Below the pieces are notes generated by a model, which saw only the letters and a list, made by a program, of their open reading frames with translations, was not told the origin of the DNA and did no database searches. A stretch of DNA of 13,654 bases from an uncultured bacterium (GTDB taxonomy: Bacteria; Actinomycetota; Coriobacteriia; Coriobacteriales; Coriobacteriaceae): NCBI GenBank assembly GCA_905215065.1, contig CAJMOF010000027.1:1-13654 (forward strand), read 5' to 3'. The stretch's first letter is position 1; every line of letters begins with the position of its first letter. Below are positions 1 to 7,671 of the stretch, piece by piece. A program made the translations under genes and the position numbers.

Positions 1-22
1 CGAGCCGTCGGATGACTTGAAG

Positions 23-54
23 AAGGGGGAGGCCTCGCGGCCTCCCCCTTTTTT
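23..54 (+). terminator. Rho-independent terminator of an upstream gene
   Basis: A perfect 12-bp stem (23-34 with 39-50) closes a 4-nt loop TCGC and runs into a T tract at 49-54. It must end a forward transcript that enters from the left. That gene probably stops at the TGA at 13-15 or the TGA at 18-20; the 20 bases left are too few to choose a frame or name it. Confidence 0.93.
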
Positions 55-104
55 GTATCTCGGGCAATTTGTCTCACATAGTAGCTGTGTTTTATAACCC
101 TCGT

Positions 105-134
105 TTGTCGCATCTTCTGTGAACGGGCTACAAT
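105..134 (+). promoter_or_regulatory. Probable promoter of the acpS operon
   Basis: TTGTCG (105-110) and TACAAT (129-134) are separated by 18 bp and resemble sigma-A -35 and -10 boxes. Transcription would start near 141, leaving a leader of about 23 nt before the acpS ATG. A second, weaker pair is TTGTCT (69-74) with TATAAC (93-98), also 18 bp apart. Assigned by pattern only. Confidence 0.5.
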
Positions 135-163
135 AACTTAGTCTGTGCGATACGGAGGTGAAC

Positions 164-703
164 ATGGCTGAAGCTGGTATCGGCGTTGATATCGTCGAGA
201 TTTCCCGCATGAAATCAATTCTTGAAAAGACGCCGTCGTTTGCTCGGCGTGTGTTTACCGAAGAAGAGCGTGCGTATTGCGATGCATCATCGCGTCCCGC
301 TGCTCACTATGCGAGCCGCTTTGCCTCGCGTGAGGCGGTGCTTAAAGCTCTCGGCACGGGTTTTAGTCAAGGCGTGGGTCGCAAGGATGTTTCGGTAACG
401 CGTGATAAACTCGGCAAACCGAAGGCGCTGCTTTCTGGTCGTGCTCTCGAAATCGCCCAGGATTTGGGTGTTGTTGAGGTCGCTCTTTCTATTACTCTTA
501 CGGGTGACTTGGCTGTCGCTAATGCCATTGCAATCACCGAGGATGCTCGACCTAAGCCTAAGGAAGAAATAGTGAGCAACAAGAAACGCGTTGCGCAGAC
601 ATTTAAAGAGGCTCGCTCTGTTTTAGATGAGCTTGAGCAGCTGCAGAATTCAGCATTGACGGAGCACCTGGGCGATGCTTCGCAAGATACGCTAGGAGCA
701 TAG
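164..703 (+). CDS. acpS: Holo-[acyl-carrier-protein] synthase with C-terminal extension
   Basis: AcpS transfers the 4'-phosphopantetheine arm from CoA to apo-ACP, which switches on fatty-acid synthesis in the cytosol. The family pattern is clear. Near the N-terminus GIGVDIVEI supplies the metal-binding Asp9. The segment FASREAVLKALGTG (53-66) carries the second metal ligand Glu57. A DKLGKP motif (81-86) and the closing strand ITLTGDLAVANAIA follow. The start is the ATG at 164, with GGAGG at 154-158 and a 5-nt spacer; an in-frame GTG at 158 overlaps that Shine-Dalgarno sequence and is unlikely. The protein has 179 residues, while the family usually has 120-130. The extra 50 or so residues (from about 128) are charged and probably helical, and are not part of the fold I know. 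It is the first gene of the operon, and its stop directly abuts the next start. Confidence 0.93.
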   Translation: MAEAGIGVDIVEISRMKSILEKTPSFARRVFTEEERAYCDASSRPAAHYASRFASREAVLKALGTGFSQGVGRKDVSVTRDKLGKPKALLSGRALEIAQDLGVVEVALSITLTGDLAVANAIAITEDARPKPKEEIVSNKKRVAQTFKEARSVLDELEQLQNSALTEHLGDASQDTLGA

Positions 704-2320
704 ATGAAACCGGTTTTGAGTACCGAAGAAGTCGTTCGTCTCGAGGATATCATCGAACGCGAAGGGACTTCGAAGGCCGAGCTTATGGAGCTAGCGGGTG
801 AGTTTGCCGCCAACGAGGTCTTGAAGCTCAATCCCGATCGGGTTCTCGTTCTGGTCGGTTTTGGTAATAATGGCGGCGACGGTTGGGTTGCCGCCGATAT
901 CCTGAGCCATAAGGGTGTGGACGTCGATATCGTTTCTCCGGTTGAGCCGGATGAGATTCCTGCTGCTTTGGCACGTCATGTTGCTCGTCGTACTGCCGGC
1001 CGCGATGTGCACGTTTGCGTCGGCCCCTCGCGTGACGAACTCGAGGTTTTGATCGATAAGGCCGATGTTGTTGTCGATGCCATTTTTGGTACCGGTTTCC
1101 ACGGGAATTTGCGTGCGCCGTTCTCCATCTGGATTCCTACGGTCAATGAATGCGCCGATTGTGTCGTATCCGTTGATGTCCCCTCGGGCCTGAATGCCGA
1201 GACGGGCGTTGTTGATGACGACTGCATTCGTGCCGAGCGCACGGTGACGATGATTGCGCCCAAGATTGGTCTGTATAGCGCTGATGGCCCTGAGTATGCT
1301 GGCGATTTGATCTGCGGCAATCTTTACGACCGTCTTGACGAAGTCATCGATGATGTCGACCACGCCGCCGAGATTGTCGAGCCCGGTGACTTAGTTGATT
1401 ACTTTGCTCCGCTACCATCGAATATCGATAAGTATTCCCGTGGCTCTGTGCTTATTGTCGCCGGATCTGCGCAATATCCTGGTGCTGCCATTATGGCGGC
1501 CAAGTCTGCAGCTCGCGCGGGTGCTGGTTACGTGGCAGTCGCGGCTCCTGACGCCTGTGCCAATCTCATTCGCATGGCACTTCCTTCGATTCCCGTCTTT
1601 GCTATTCCGTCTGATTCGCGCGGCTCCTTTGGCGCCGCTGCGCGCATGACGGTGTGCGAGATCGCAAAGAAGTACAGCTGCGTGCTGTGCGGTCCCGGTA
1701 TGACGACGTCTGCTGGCGCTATGCAGGTGGTTTCGGGCTTGCTCGAGCTTGATGTACCGCTAATTTTGGACGCCGATGCACTCAACTGCCTTGCTAAGAT
1801 TGCCATTGACGGTATTGATAGTAACCCCGAGATGTATCGTCGCGAGCAGCCGTTGGTTATGACGCCGCACTATCGTGAGCTTTCGCGTCTGGTTGCCGGT
1901 GACGAGGTGAACGACCTTGGTACCGCGATTGCAGCTGCGCAGAAGGTTGTCTGGGCTGCAGGCTCCGACAATCTGGTGGTCATAGCCAAGGGGCCGACGA
2001 CGGCTATCTGTGGCGTTGAGCGCGTGCTGCTGCCACTCTCGGGTCCGGCTTCTCTGGCAACTGCCGGTTCGGGTGATGTTCTCGCGGGTATTTTGGCCGG
2101 CACGCTTGCCACCATGCGCGACGAGATGGATCGTTGGGAGTTACTGTATTCGTACGCCGTTGCACTTCACAGCTACGCCGGTTTTGCTGCGGCGACGGAG
2201 TATGGTGAGAAGAGCGTTATCGCGACCGATCTTATCGACTTGATCGGTCCTGCCATGGAGCTGGCGGCAAAGGATGCGCTCGAAGATCTGGGAATCATGG
2301 ACGAAGGGTCGGATGACTAA
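704..2320 (+). CDS. nnr: Bifunctional NAD(P)H-hydrate epimerase / ADP-dependent NAD(P)H-hydrate dehydratase
   Basis: This 538-residue enzyme repairs NADHX and NADPHX, the damaged hydrates of the reduced cofactors. The N-terminal YjeF_N epimerase domain (about 1-225) shows the nucleotide-binding NNGGDG (55-60), a DAIFGTG segment and DVPSGLNAETG. The C-terminal ribokinase-like dehydratase domain (about 235-530) shows an SVLIVAGS strand followed by YPGAAIMAAKSAARAGAGY, LILDADALN, MTPHYREL (386-393) and GSGDVLAG (455-462), where Asp458 is the expected catalytic residue. The usual family form of the third motif is TPHPGE; the YR here is a variation. The ATG at 704 follows the acpS stop with no gap and has AGGAGC just upstream. 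Length is normal for the fused form. A housekeeping metabolite-repair gene, probably translated together with acpS. Confidence 0.94.
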   Translation: MKPVLSTEEVVRLEDIIEREGTSKAELMELAGEFAANEVLKLNPDRVLVLVGFGNNGGDGWVAADILSHKGVDVDIVSPVEPDEIPAALARHVARRTAGRDVHVCVGPSRDELEVLIDKADVVVDAIFGTGFHGNLRAPFSIWIPTVNECADCVVSVDVPSGLNAETGVVDDDCIRAERTVTMIAPKIGLYSADGPEYAGDLICGNLYDRLDEVIDDVDHAAEIVEPGDLVDYFAPLPSNIDKYSRGSVLIVAGSAQYPGAAIMAAKSAARAGAGYVAVAAPDACANLIRMALPSIPVFAIPSDSRGSFGAAARMTVCEIAKKYSCVLCGPGMTTSAGAMQVVSGLLELDVPLILDADALNCLAKIAIDGIDSNPEMYRREQPLVMTPHYRELSRLVAGDEVNDLGTAIAAAQKVVWAAGSDNLVVIAKGPTTAICGVERVLLPLSGPASLATAGSGDVLAGILAGTLATMRDEMDRWELLYSYAVALHSYAGFAAATEYGEKSVIATDLIDLIGPAMELAAKDALEDLGIMDEGSDD

Positions 2321-2322
2321 TC

Positions 2323-3468
2323 ATGAATAAAGCCGATTTGACGCGCTGGTCCTGGGTCGAGATCGACCGCGGGGCACTCCGTCGCAACACGAGGGCCTAT
2401 AAGAACTTGTTGAATCCACGTCAGCGCCTGTGCTGCGTGGTCAAGGCCGATGCTTATGGTCATGGAGCTGTTGAGTGTGCCAAGATCATGTATTCGGCCG
2501 GTGCCGACATGTTTGCCGTGGCGACGGTCAACGAGGGCGTTGGGCTCCGTCAGGGCGGGATTACTAAGCCCATCCTGATTCTAAGTGAGCCGCCTATCGA
2601 GGCTATTCCTGCATTGCTCGAGTTCGATATCATGCCCTCGGTCTATACGTCCGATTTTGCTCTTGCGTATGGCGAATGCGCCGTCGCGGCGGGCAAGGTG
2701 GGCAAGTACCATCTTGCCATCGAGACGGGCATGAATCGTATCGGCGTTCACTACACACAGGTGCTCGACTTTGTACGCGGCATCAGTTTCCATCGCGGCA
2801 TCCAGTGCGACGGCGTATTTACGCACTTTGCCACGGCCGATGAACCTTCGGGTTGGGACTACAAGCTGCAGTGCCAGCGTTTTACCGAGGCCGTTCAGGC
2901 CATTAAGGACGCAGGTTTTGAATGCGGTATCGTGCATTGTGCCAATACGCCGTCCTCGATGCTCGATTCTTCAATGCACTTTGACATGATTCGTGCCGGC
3001 ATCGGTTTGTATGGTCTGCAGCCATGTGAGCTGAGTGGTCGCGTGATGCAGCTTGATCCCGTCATGAGCGTCCACGCGCGTGTGACGCGCGTGGCGCATC
3101 CTGCGATGGGCGAGGGCGTGGGCTACGGCTTTACCTACCGCGTACCGCGCACGCGCGTTCAGATCTGCACCCTTCCGATCGGTTATGCCGATGGCCTTTC
3201 GCGTACGCTTTCCAATCGTATGGACGTGCTGTATCGCGGCGAGCGTGTGCGTCAGGTGGGCAATATCTGCATGGACCAGTTTATGGTCGCCATTCAGTCC
3301 AACCCGGCGCATGAGATTCCCGAGGCCGAGTATGGTGACGAGATGATCATTGTCGGCCGCGATGGAGATGCCGAGATTACCATGGACGAGATGGCGCGCC
3401 TACGCGGCACGATTAACTACGAGGTCGCTTGCGGCTTTGGCATGCGTCTCGACAAGGTCTACGTGTAG
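2323..3468 (+). CDS. alr: Alanine racemase
   Basis: A PLP enzyme that interconverts L- and D-alanine and supplies D-Ala for peptidoglycan. It has 381 residues, normal for the family. The PLP lysine is Lys41 in CVVKADAYGHGA. The catalytic tyrosine of the other face is Tyr268 in VGYGFTYR. The conserved NICMDQF (314-320) lies in the C-terminal beta domain. The opening WVEIDRGALRRN is also typical. The ATG at 2323 sits two bases past the nnr stop, and the AAGGGTCGG upstream is only a moderate ribosome site, so translational coupling to nnr is likely. Pairing of nnr with alr and the tsa genes is a familiar actinobacterial arrangement. Confidence 0.96.
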   Translation: MNKADLTRWSWVEIDRGALRRNTRAYKNLLNPRQRLCCVVKADAYGHGAVECAKIMYSAGADMFAVATVNEGVGLRQGGITKPILILSEPPIEAIPALLEFDIMPSVYTSDFALAYGECAVAAGKVGKYHLAIETGMNRIGVHYTQVLDFVRGISFHRGIQCDGVFTHFATADEPSGWDYKLQCQRFTEAVQAIKDAGFECGIVHCANTPSSMLDSSMHFDMIRAGIGLYGLQPCELSGRVMQLDPVMSVHARVTRVAHPAMGEGVGYGFTYRVPRTRVQICTLPIGYADGLSRTLSNRMDVLYRGERVRQVGNICMDQFMVAIQSNPAHEIPEAEYGDEMIIVGRDGDAEITMDEMARLRGTINYEVACGFGMRLDKVYV

Positions 3469-3476
3469 GAGTCGCT

Positions 3477-4097
3477 ATGGGCGTCATGCACATTCCCGGC
3501 CATAGCCATCAGGCGCCGCGTGAGGTCGCACTCGAGGAGATCGAGGCCGTTCTGGGCGACTGTCACCTTTGCCAGCTTTACCAGTCGCGCCACAACATCG
3601 TGTTTGGCGTGGGAAACCCCCGCGCTCGCGTGATGTTTATTGGCGAGGCGCCGGGCCGTAATGAGGATTTGCAGGGCGAGCCCTTTGTGGGGGCGGCAGG
3701 TGAGGACCTCAACGGCATTTTGTCGATGGCGGGGCTCAAACGCGAAGACGTCTACATTGCCAACGTGCTTAAGTGCCGCCCGCCGGGAAACCGCAATCCG
3801 CGTCCCGAGGAAGTGCTGGCTTGCTCGCCGTTTTTGCGTGAGCAGATTCGAAGCATCTGGCCCGATATTATTGTGACGCTCGGCAACCCCGCGACACACT
3901 TTGTGCTAAAGACCGAGATTGGCATTACTAAGCTGCGCGGCAGGTTCCACCAGATGGGGCATTTTGTGGTAATGCCCACGTTCCATCCGGCAGCAGCGCT
4001 GCGCAATCCGGCGTGGCAGGAGCTGCTGGAGGAAGACTTTAAGATGCTGGGCGACTATCTGGAGCGACATCCCGCGCCAGAGGACGCCTCGGAATAA
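3477..4097 (+). CDS. udg: Family 4 (Fe-S) uracil-DNA glycosylase
   Basis: This enzyme removes uracil from DNA and starts base-excision repair. Four cysteines spaced as in the 4Fe-4S class are present: Cys29 and Cys32 (CHLC), Cys100 (LKCRPPGNRNP) and Cys116. Motif A is GEAPGRNED (56-64) and the C-terminal active-site loop is HPAAALRNP (170-178). The protein has 206 residues from the ATG at 3477, which has AGGAG at 3467-3471. An upstream in-frame start at 3429 lies inside alr and has no ribosome site. Two stop codons occur in tandem (4095-4100). It is the only DNA-repair gene in an operon of cofactor-repair, cell-wall and tRNA-modification genes; its position suggests constitutive expression rather than damage control. 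Confidence 0.93.
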   Translation: MGVMHIPGHSHQAPREVALEEIEAVLGDCHLCQLYQSRHNIVFGVGNPRARVMFIGEAPGRNEDLQGEPFVGAAGEDLNGILSMAGLKREDVYIANVLKCRPPGNRNPRPEEVLACSPFLREQIRSIWPDIIVTLGNPATHFVLKTEIGITKLRGRFHQMGHFVVMPTFHPAAALRNPAWQELLEEDFKMLGDYLERHPAPEDASE

Positions 4098-4109
4098 TAA
4101 GGAGCATAT

Positions 4110-4616
4110 ATGTCCCTGGAGCGCCTGGGGGTAGGTACTTACAAAACGACTTGCGCTGCCGATACGGAGTACTTTGGCGAGCTAATTGCACCGTGCCTTG
4201 AGGACGGCGATGTGCTCATCCTGACCGGTGGCCTGGGAGTGGGCAAAACTCACTTTACCAAGGGCGTCTCGCGCGGGCTGGGCGATGGGCATATGGTTAC
4301 GAGCCCTACGTTCGCGCTCATGGCCGTTCACGATCAAGGTCGTATTCCGCTGTTTCACTTTGATCTATACCGCCTGGAGCATGCCTACGAGCTCGAGGAT
4401 ACGGGTATTTTCGATGTGCTGGGCTATGAGGGTGCTTGCCTGCTGGAATGGGGCGAACAATTCCAGGACGAGCTGACGGATGAGTATCTTTCGGTGACGC
4501 TCAAGCGTGATGAGGGCGACAGCGATGTGCGGACGATAACGCTTGAGGCGCACGGTGACCGCGCAATGGAGCTTTCCCATTTGATTGATAAGGCTGTACA
4601 AGATGAGCTTGCATAA
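4110..4616 (+). CDS. tsaE: tRNA threonylcarbamoyladenosine biosynthesis ATPase TsaE
   Basis: TsaE is the small P-loop ATPase that works with TsaB and TsaD to place threonylcarbamoyl on A37 of ANN-decoding tRNAs (t6A). The Walker A motif is GGLGVGKT (40-47, Lys46). Other family blocks are TSPTFAL, the HFDLYRLE segment and LLEWGEQF. It has 168 residues, close to the usual length. The start has GGAG at 4101-4104 and a 5-nt spacer. Its last 14 bases overlap the start of the following fusion gene, so the two products are probably made together and in fixed ratio. Confidence 0.94.
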   Translation: MSLERLGVGTYKTTCAADTEYFGELIAPCLEDGDVLILTGGLGVGKTHFTKGVSRGLGDGHMVTSPTFALMAVHDQGRIPLFHFDLYRLEHAYELEDTGIFDVLGYEGACLLEWGEQFQDELTDEYLSVTLKRDEGDSDVRTITLEAHGDRAMELSHLIDKAVQDELA

Positions 4617-6987
4617 CGACAACGCGCTGGTGGTGGCGCTCGATACCTCGACCGACATGCTTGCCTGCGCGGCAAGCTGGATTGATGGGCAGACGGGCGA
4701 GACGAAGCTCGTGAGTGGCGACCACATGTGTCGCCGTCACGCCAACGTTGAGCTCGTGAATACCGTTGATGGCGTGCTGGCTCAAACCGGTCTGGATTGC
4801 AGCGATGTTGGTTGCTATGTGGTCGGCCGCGGCCCGGGGTCCTTTACGGGTGTGCGCATCGGCATCTCCACCGCCAAGGGCCTCGCGCGCGGTGCCAACG
4901 TTCCGCTGCTGGGCGTATCGACGCTCGACGCTTGTGCTTGGACGGCGTGGAAGGCTGGCGTGCGCGGCAAGCTTGGTATCTTGGCCGATGCTATGCGCGG
5001 TGAGGTATATCCAGCGCTGTATATGCTGGTCGATGAGGGTCCCGAGCGTCAATTTGAGCGCGAGCACGTGGTCAAGGCCGCCGTGGCGCTCGATGAGTGG
5101 CGCCAAGCAGCGGACTGGGACCAGGTTCAACTGACCGGTGACGGTCTCGTGCGCTATGGCAAGCTGCTGGGTGAGGACGAGACCGCCCGCTGCGTGGAGC
5201 GCGACCTGTGGTGGCCTTCGGGCGAGGGCTTGCTGCTCGCGCACGCTGCGGGCGACGGCGATCCGGCCCGCGTCCTGCCGATTTACACGCGCCTTTCGGA
5301 TGCCGAGGAAAACGAGCGCAAGCGTCTTGGTCTTGCCGAGAGTGCGCAGAGCGAAATTACGGGCGTTGCCGATGAGCTCGCCGGTCGTCATCTGCAGTTC
5401 CGTCCCATGGGCGCGGCGGATGCCGAGGGCGCGAGCGCGCTGGAGGCTGCCTGCTTTGAAGGTGCCGGACACGAGGCGTGGACGCCGGGCATGTTCCTGT
5501 CCGAACTGGGCGAGGACGTCGCTGCGCCGCGTAGTTGGTGGGTAGCACACGACGACGGCAAGCTGCTGGGCCTTGCCGGCGGTATGGTCGTGGACGGTGA
5601 TGTGCAGATTCTGGATGTCGCCGTCGACCCGGCATATCGCCGTGAGGGCATTGCCCGCAAGCTGCTGTCGCATGTGAGCTATGATGCCCAGATGCTCGGC
5701 TGCACCACGGCTTCGCTCGAGGTCGAGGACGGCAACGAGGGAGCGATCGCGCTTTATAACGCTCTGGGCTTTACCGAGGCAGGACGGCGCCGCGGCTACT
5801 ATGGTGCCGGCAAGGATGCCATCGTCATGACGGCTCCGCTGCCCCTGGTGCTTCCGGTCGACAATGCTTCACCCGAGCCGACGGCAGCCGAGCAGCGCGT
5901 ATGGCCGCTGCCTGCGCCTAGGCGCTCCGAGGGGGAGCGTGCCGAAATTGAGCGCCGCCGCCTAGTGCTTGCCATCGAGAGTTCCTGCGACGAGACGGCC
6001 GTGGCGATTATCGATGCGGATGGCAATATGCTGGCCAACCAGGTGTCGACGCAAATTGATTTTCATGCCCGCTTTGGCGGCGTGGTGCCCGAGATCGCCT
6101 CGCGCAAACACGTTGAGGTGATTGTGAGTGTCGTGGATGCGGCGCTCGAGGATGCCGCAGCATCGCTTGGTCTTGAGGGTGGAGCCATTGCCCCCGGCGA
6201 GCTCGCCGCCGTGGGCGTGACGCAAGGTCCGGGCCTGGTGGGCGCCCTGGTGGTGGGCGTCGCCTTTGCCAAGGGCTTTGCGTATGCTGCCAGCAAGCCG
6301 CTCGTGTGCGTCAATCATCTGGAGGGCCACCTGTTTGCCAACCTGTTGGCGCAGCCCGACCTCAAGCCCCCGTTTATCTTCACGCTTGTCTCGGGCGGGC
6401 ACACCATGCTCGTGCATGTAAAGGCATGGGGCGACTACGAGGTGCTTGGCGAAACGCTCGACGACGCCGTGGGCGAAGCCTTCGACAAGGTGGCCAAGGC
6501 GTTGGGTCTGGGCTATCCCGGTGGCCCCATCATCTCCAAGCTGGCCGAGACGGGCAACCCCAAGGCGATCGATTTTCCCCGCGCGCTTAACAGCAGGGGA
6601 GACTATCGTTTCTCGCTTTCGGGGCTTAAAACGGCCGTGACGCTCTACATTGAACAGGAGACCAAGGCCGGGCGCACGATTCACCTGCCCGATCTGGCGG
6701 CTTCGTTTGAGGCAGCTGTCTTTGACGTGCAGTACAAGAAGGCCAAAAACGCACTGCACGCTACCGGATGCAAGGAATACTGCATCGGTGGCGGCGTCTC
6801 GGCCAACCCGCATCTGCGCGAGATGATGATCAAGAAGCTTGGGCGTCAGGGGATCCGCGTAACGGTGCCACCGCTTTCGGCGTGCACCGATAACGCCGCC
6901 ATGATCGCGGAGGTCGCCCGCCGTAAATTCGACCGAGGTGAAATCTCGCCGTTCGACGTCGATGCCGATCCGAACATGACGCTGTAG
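4603..6987 (+). CDS. tsaB-rimI-tsaD: TsaB-RimI-TsaD triple fusion (t6A synthesis plus N-acetyltransferase)
   Basis: One 794-residue reading frame carries three usually separate proteins. Residues 1 to about 240 are TsaB, with ALDTST near the start and GRGPGSFTGVRIG (75-87). Residues about 264-412 are a GNAT acetyltransferase of the RimI type, with LDVAVDPAYRREGIARKLL and, near its end, ALYNALGFTEAGRRRGYY; RimI acetylates the N-terminus of ribosomal protein bS18 in E. coli. A linker rich in Pro, Ala, Glu and Arg (about 413-452) leads to a full-length TsaD (454-794): ESSCDE (459-464), the metal-binding NHLEGH with His572 and His576, GGHT, GLKTAV, and Asp763 in TDNAA. TsaD transfers the threonylcarbamoyl group to A37 of tRNA; TsaB is its partner. 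The ATG at 4603 has AAGG upstream; an in-frame TTG at 4585 is less likely. The domain order matches the order of the separate genes in related operons. No stop or frameshift separates the domains. Confidence 0.94.
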   Translation: MSLHNDNALVVALDTSTDMLACAASWIDGQTGETKLVSGDHMCRRHANVELVNTVDGVLAQTGLDCSDVGCYVVGRGPGSFTGVRIGISTAKGLARGANVPLLGVSTLDACAWTAWKAGVRGKLGILADAMRGEVYPALYMLVDEGPERQFEREHVVKAAVALDEWRQAADWDQVQLTGDGLVRYGKLLGEDETARCVERDLWWPSGEGLLLAHAAGDGDPARVLPIYTRLSDAEENERKRLGLAESAQSEITGVADELAGRHLQFRPMGAADAEGASALEAACFEGAGHEAWTPGMFLSELGEDVAAPRSWWVAHDDGKLLGLAGGMVVDGDVQILDVAVDPAYRREGIARKLLSHVSYDAQMLGCTTASLEVEDGNEGAIALYNALGFTEAGRRRGYYGAGKDAIVMTAPLPLVLPVDNASPEPTAAEQRVWPLPAPRRSEGERAEIERRRLVLAIESSCDETAVAIIDADGNMLANQVSTQIDFHARFGGVVPEIASRKHVEVIVSVVDAALEDAAASLGLEGGAIAPGELAAVGVTQGPGLVGALVVGVAFAKGFAYAASKPLVCVNHLEGHLFANLLAQPDLKPPFIFTLVSGGHTMLVHVKAWGDYEVLGETLDDAVGEAFDKVAKALGLGYPGGPIISKLAETGNPKAIDFPRALNSRGDYRFSLSGLKTAVTLYIEQETKAGRTIHLPDLAASFEAAVFDVQYKKAKNALHATGCKEYCIGGGVSANPHLREMMIKKLGRQGIRVTVPPLSACTDNAAMIAEVARRKFDRGEISPFDVDADPNMTL

Positions 6988-6999
6988 TCGTACGGGTGC

Positions 7000-7152
7000 G
7001 GTCCTCGGCCCTGCCCGGCCCGGCGGCCCCATATGAACTTTCCTGCTCTACAGTCCTGCTCACGACGGAGGCCACATTAAGTGGCCTCCTGTTCGTGCGG
7101 AACTCGCGATAAAGTTCATATGGGGCCGCCGGGCCGGTCAGGGCCGGGGACC
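7000..7152. repeat. Palindromic element, copy 1 (constant core, 42-bp arms)
   Basis: Arms 7000-7041 and 7111-7152 are inverted repeats of 42 bp with one G-T wobble (7005/7147) and one mismatch (7014/7138); the inner 27 bp are perfect. They flank a 69-bp core (7042-7110) that begins CCTGCTCTACAG and ends GAACTCGCGAT. The core holds a hairpin GGAGGCCAC-ATTAA-GTGGCCTCC (7067-7089) and a direct repeat CCTGCTC. The element starts 12 nt after the tsaD stop. No T tract follows, so it is not a standard intrinsic terminator, although a transcript would fold into a very long hairpin. Confidence 0.92.
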
Positions 7153-7293
7153 TTTCTGTACCGATATGGCTTCTGAGCTGGATTGGCGTCGACAACGTCC
7201 GGCAAGGTTGGCCAGCCTGCGTCGAATTTCCGGCGTGCTTTAGCTGAAAGAAAAAGATGGCATGCGGAGCTTTGCTCCGCATTTGGGATCGGA
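7153..7293. other. Spacer between two palindromic elements, with a small hairpin
   Basis: No gene is apparent. A perfect 9-bp stem ATGCGGAGC-TTT-GCTCCGCAT lies at 7262-7282. On the minus strand this hairpin is followed by GCCATCTTTTTC, so it could be a weak minus-strand terminator; on the plus strand no T run follows. Nothing else stands out. Confidence 0.4.
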
Positions 7294-7429
7294 GCCCCTC
7301 GGGAGCGGGCGGGCGTATACAAGGTTTATCGCGAGTTCCGCACGAGCCGGAGAGCACTTAATGTGCTCTCCGTGCGAGCAGGACTGTAGAGCAGGAAACC
7401 TTGTATACGCCCGCCCGCTCCCGAGGGGC
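7294..7429. repeat. Palindromic element, copy 2 (core inverted, 34-bp arms)
   Basis: Arms 7294-7327 and 7396-7429 are perfect 34-bp inverted repeats, unlike those of copy 1 except for the innermost TTT/AAA. The 68-bp core (7328-7395) is the same element as in copy 1 but in the opposite orientation. Its hairpin is GGAGAGCAC-ATTAA-GTGCTCTCC, which differs from copy 1 by paired changes that keep the stem. Copies 1 and 2 therefore face each other 141 bp apart. Confidence 0.92.
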
Positions 7430-7526
7430 ATCTCTCATGCAAAAACTTTTGTTGGGTAAAGTCCGAGGTCAGTGGCGTTTTATACCGAGAAATTCAAAAA
7501 AGTTGAAAATTCATTACAAATTTGCG
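7430..7526. other. AT-rich region upstream of the cstA promoter
   Basis: No gene is visible. The stretch from about 7477 to 7523 is much richer in A and T than its surroundings, with runs such as TTCAAAAAAGTTGAAAATTC. It lies directly upstream of the -35 box and could act as an UP-type element. This is inferred from composition and position only. Confidence 0.35.
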
Positions 7527-7555
7527 TTGACTTTAGGTAACTAAAGTTTCATACT
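7527..7555 (+). promoter_or_regulatory. Promoter of the cstA leader
   Basis: TTGACT (7527-7532) and CATACT (7550-7555) are 17 bp apart, a near-ideal sigma-A spacing. Transcription would start near 7562 and give a leader of about 235 nt before cstA. Confidence 0.7.
7530..7547. promoter_or_regulatory. Palindromic operator candidate inside the promoter spacer
   Basis: The 18-bp palindrome ACTTTAG-GTAA-CTAAAGT has perfect 7-bp arms and fills the space between the -35 and -10 boxes, a position where a bound protein would block RNA polymerase. The TTAGGTAACTAA centre loosely recalls metal-dependent DtxR/MntR-type operators, but that resemblance is weak and the regulator is unknown. Confidence 0.45.
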
Positions 7556-7626
7556 GCTTTTCATCCACTGGGGGATGTGAACACGCACGGATCGTTCGCA
7601 TCATGATTGAAGAGGATTTCTTAGAC

Positions 7627-7671
7627 ATGTTCACGCATCAGCTAAACATTATCAGCGTAGTAATTATCTGA
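7627..7671 (+). CDS. Putative cstA leader peptide rich in Ile and Val
   Basis: A 14-codon frame encodes MFTHQLNIISVVII and then TGA. Six of its last seven codons are Ile or Val (ATT ATC AGC GTA GTA ATT ATC). It has AGAGGA at 7611-7616 with a 10-nt spacer. An in-frame ATG at 7603 would add eight residues (MIEEDFLD) but has a poorer ribosome site. The control codons lie in the loop between two complementary segments, and the stop falls inside the second segment. That geometry, with a terminator 52 nt downstream, is what ribosome-mediated attenuators of branched-chain amino-acid operons show. The peptide itself is expected to have no function. Whether it is translated is an inference. Confidence 0.6.
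   Translation: MFTHQLNIISVVII

Noticed and set aside
3429..3476. An earlier start for the uracil-DNA glycosylase, inside alr
   Set aside because: The ATG at 3477 has AGGAG at the right distance and family proteins begin near there.
4501..5673. A 390-codon minus-strand frame opposite tsaE and the TsaB/RimI region
   Set aside because: It is antisense to well-supported coding sequence and resembles no family.
7000..7429. The palindromic elements as a CRISPR array or as simple intrinsic terminators
   Set aside because: There are only two copies here, in opposite orientation, with no regular spacers, and neither is followed by a T tract.
7577..7606. A short frame GTG-AAC-ACG to TGA after GGGGGA in the cstA leader
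   Set aside because: It has a good ribosome site but ends before the regulatory codons, and nothing ties it to the hairpins; kept only as a possible minor uORF.
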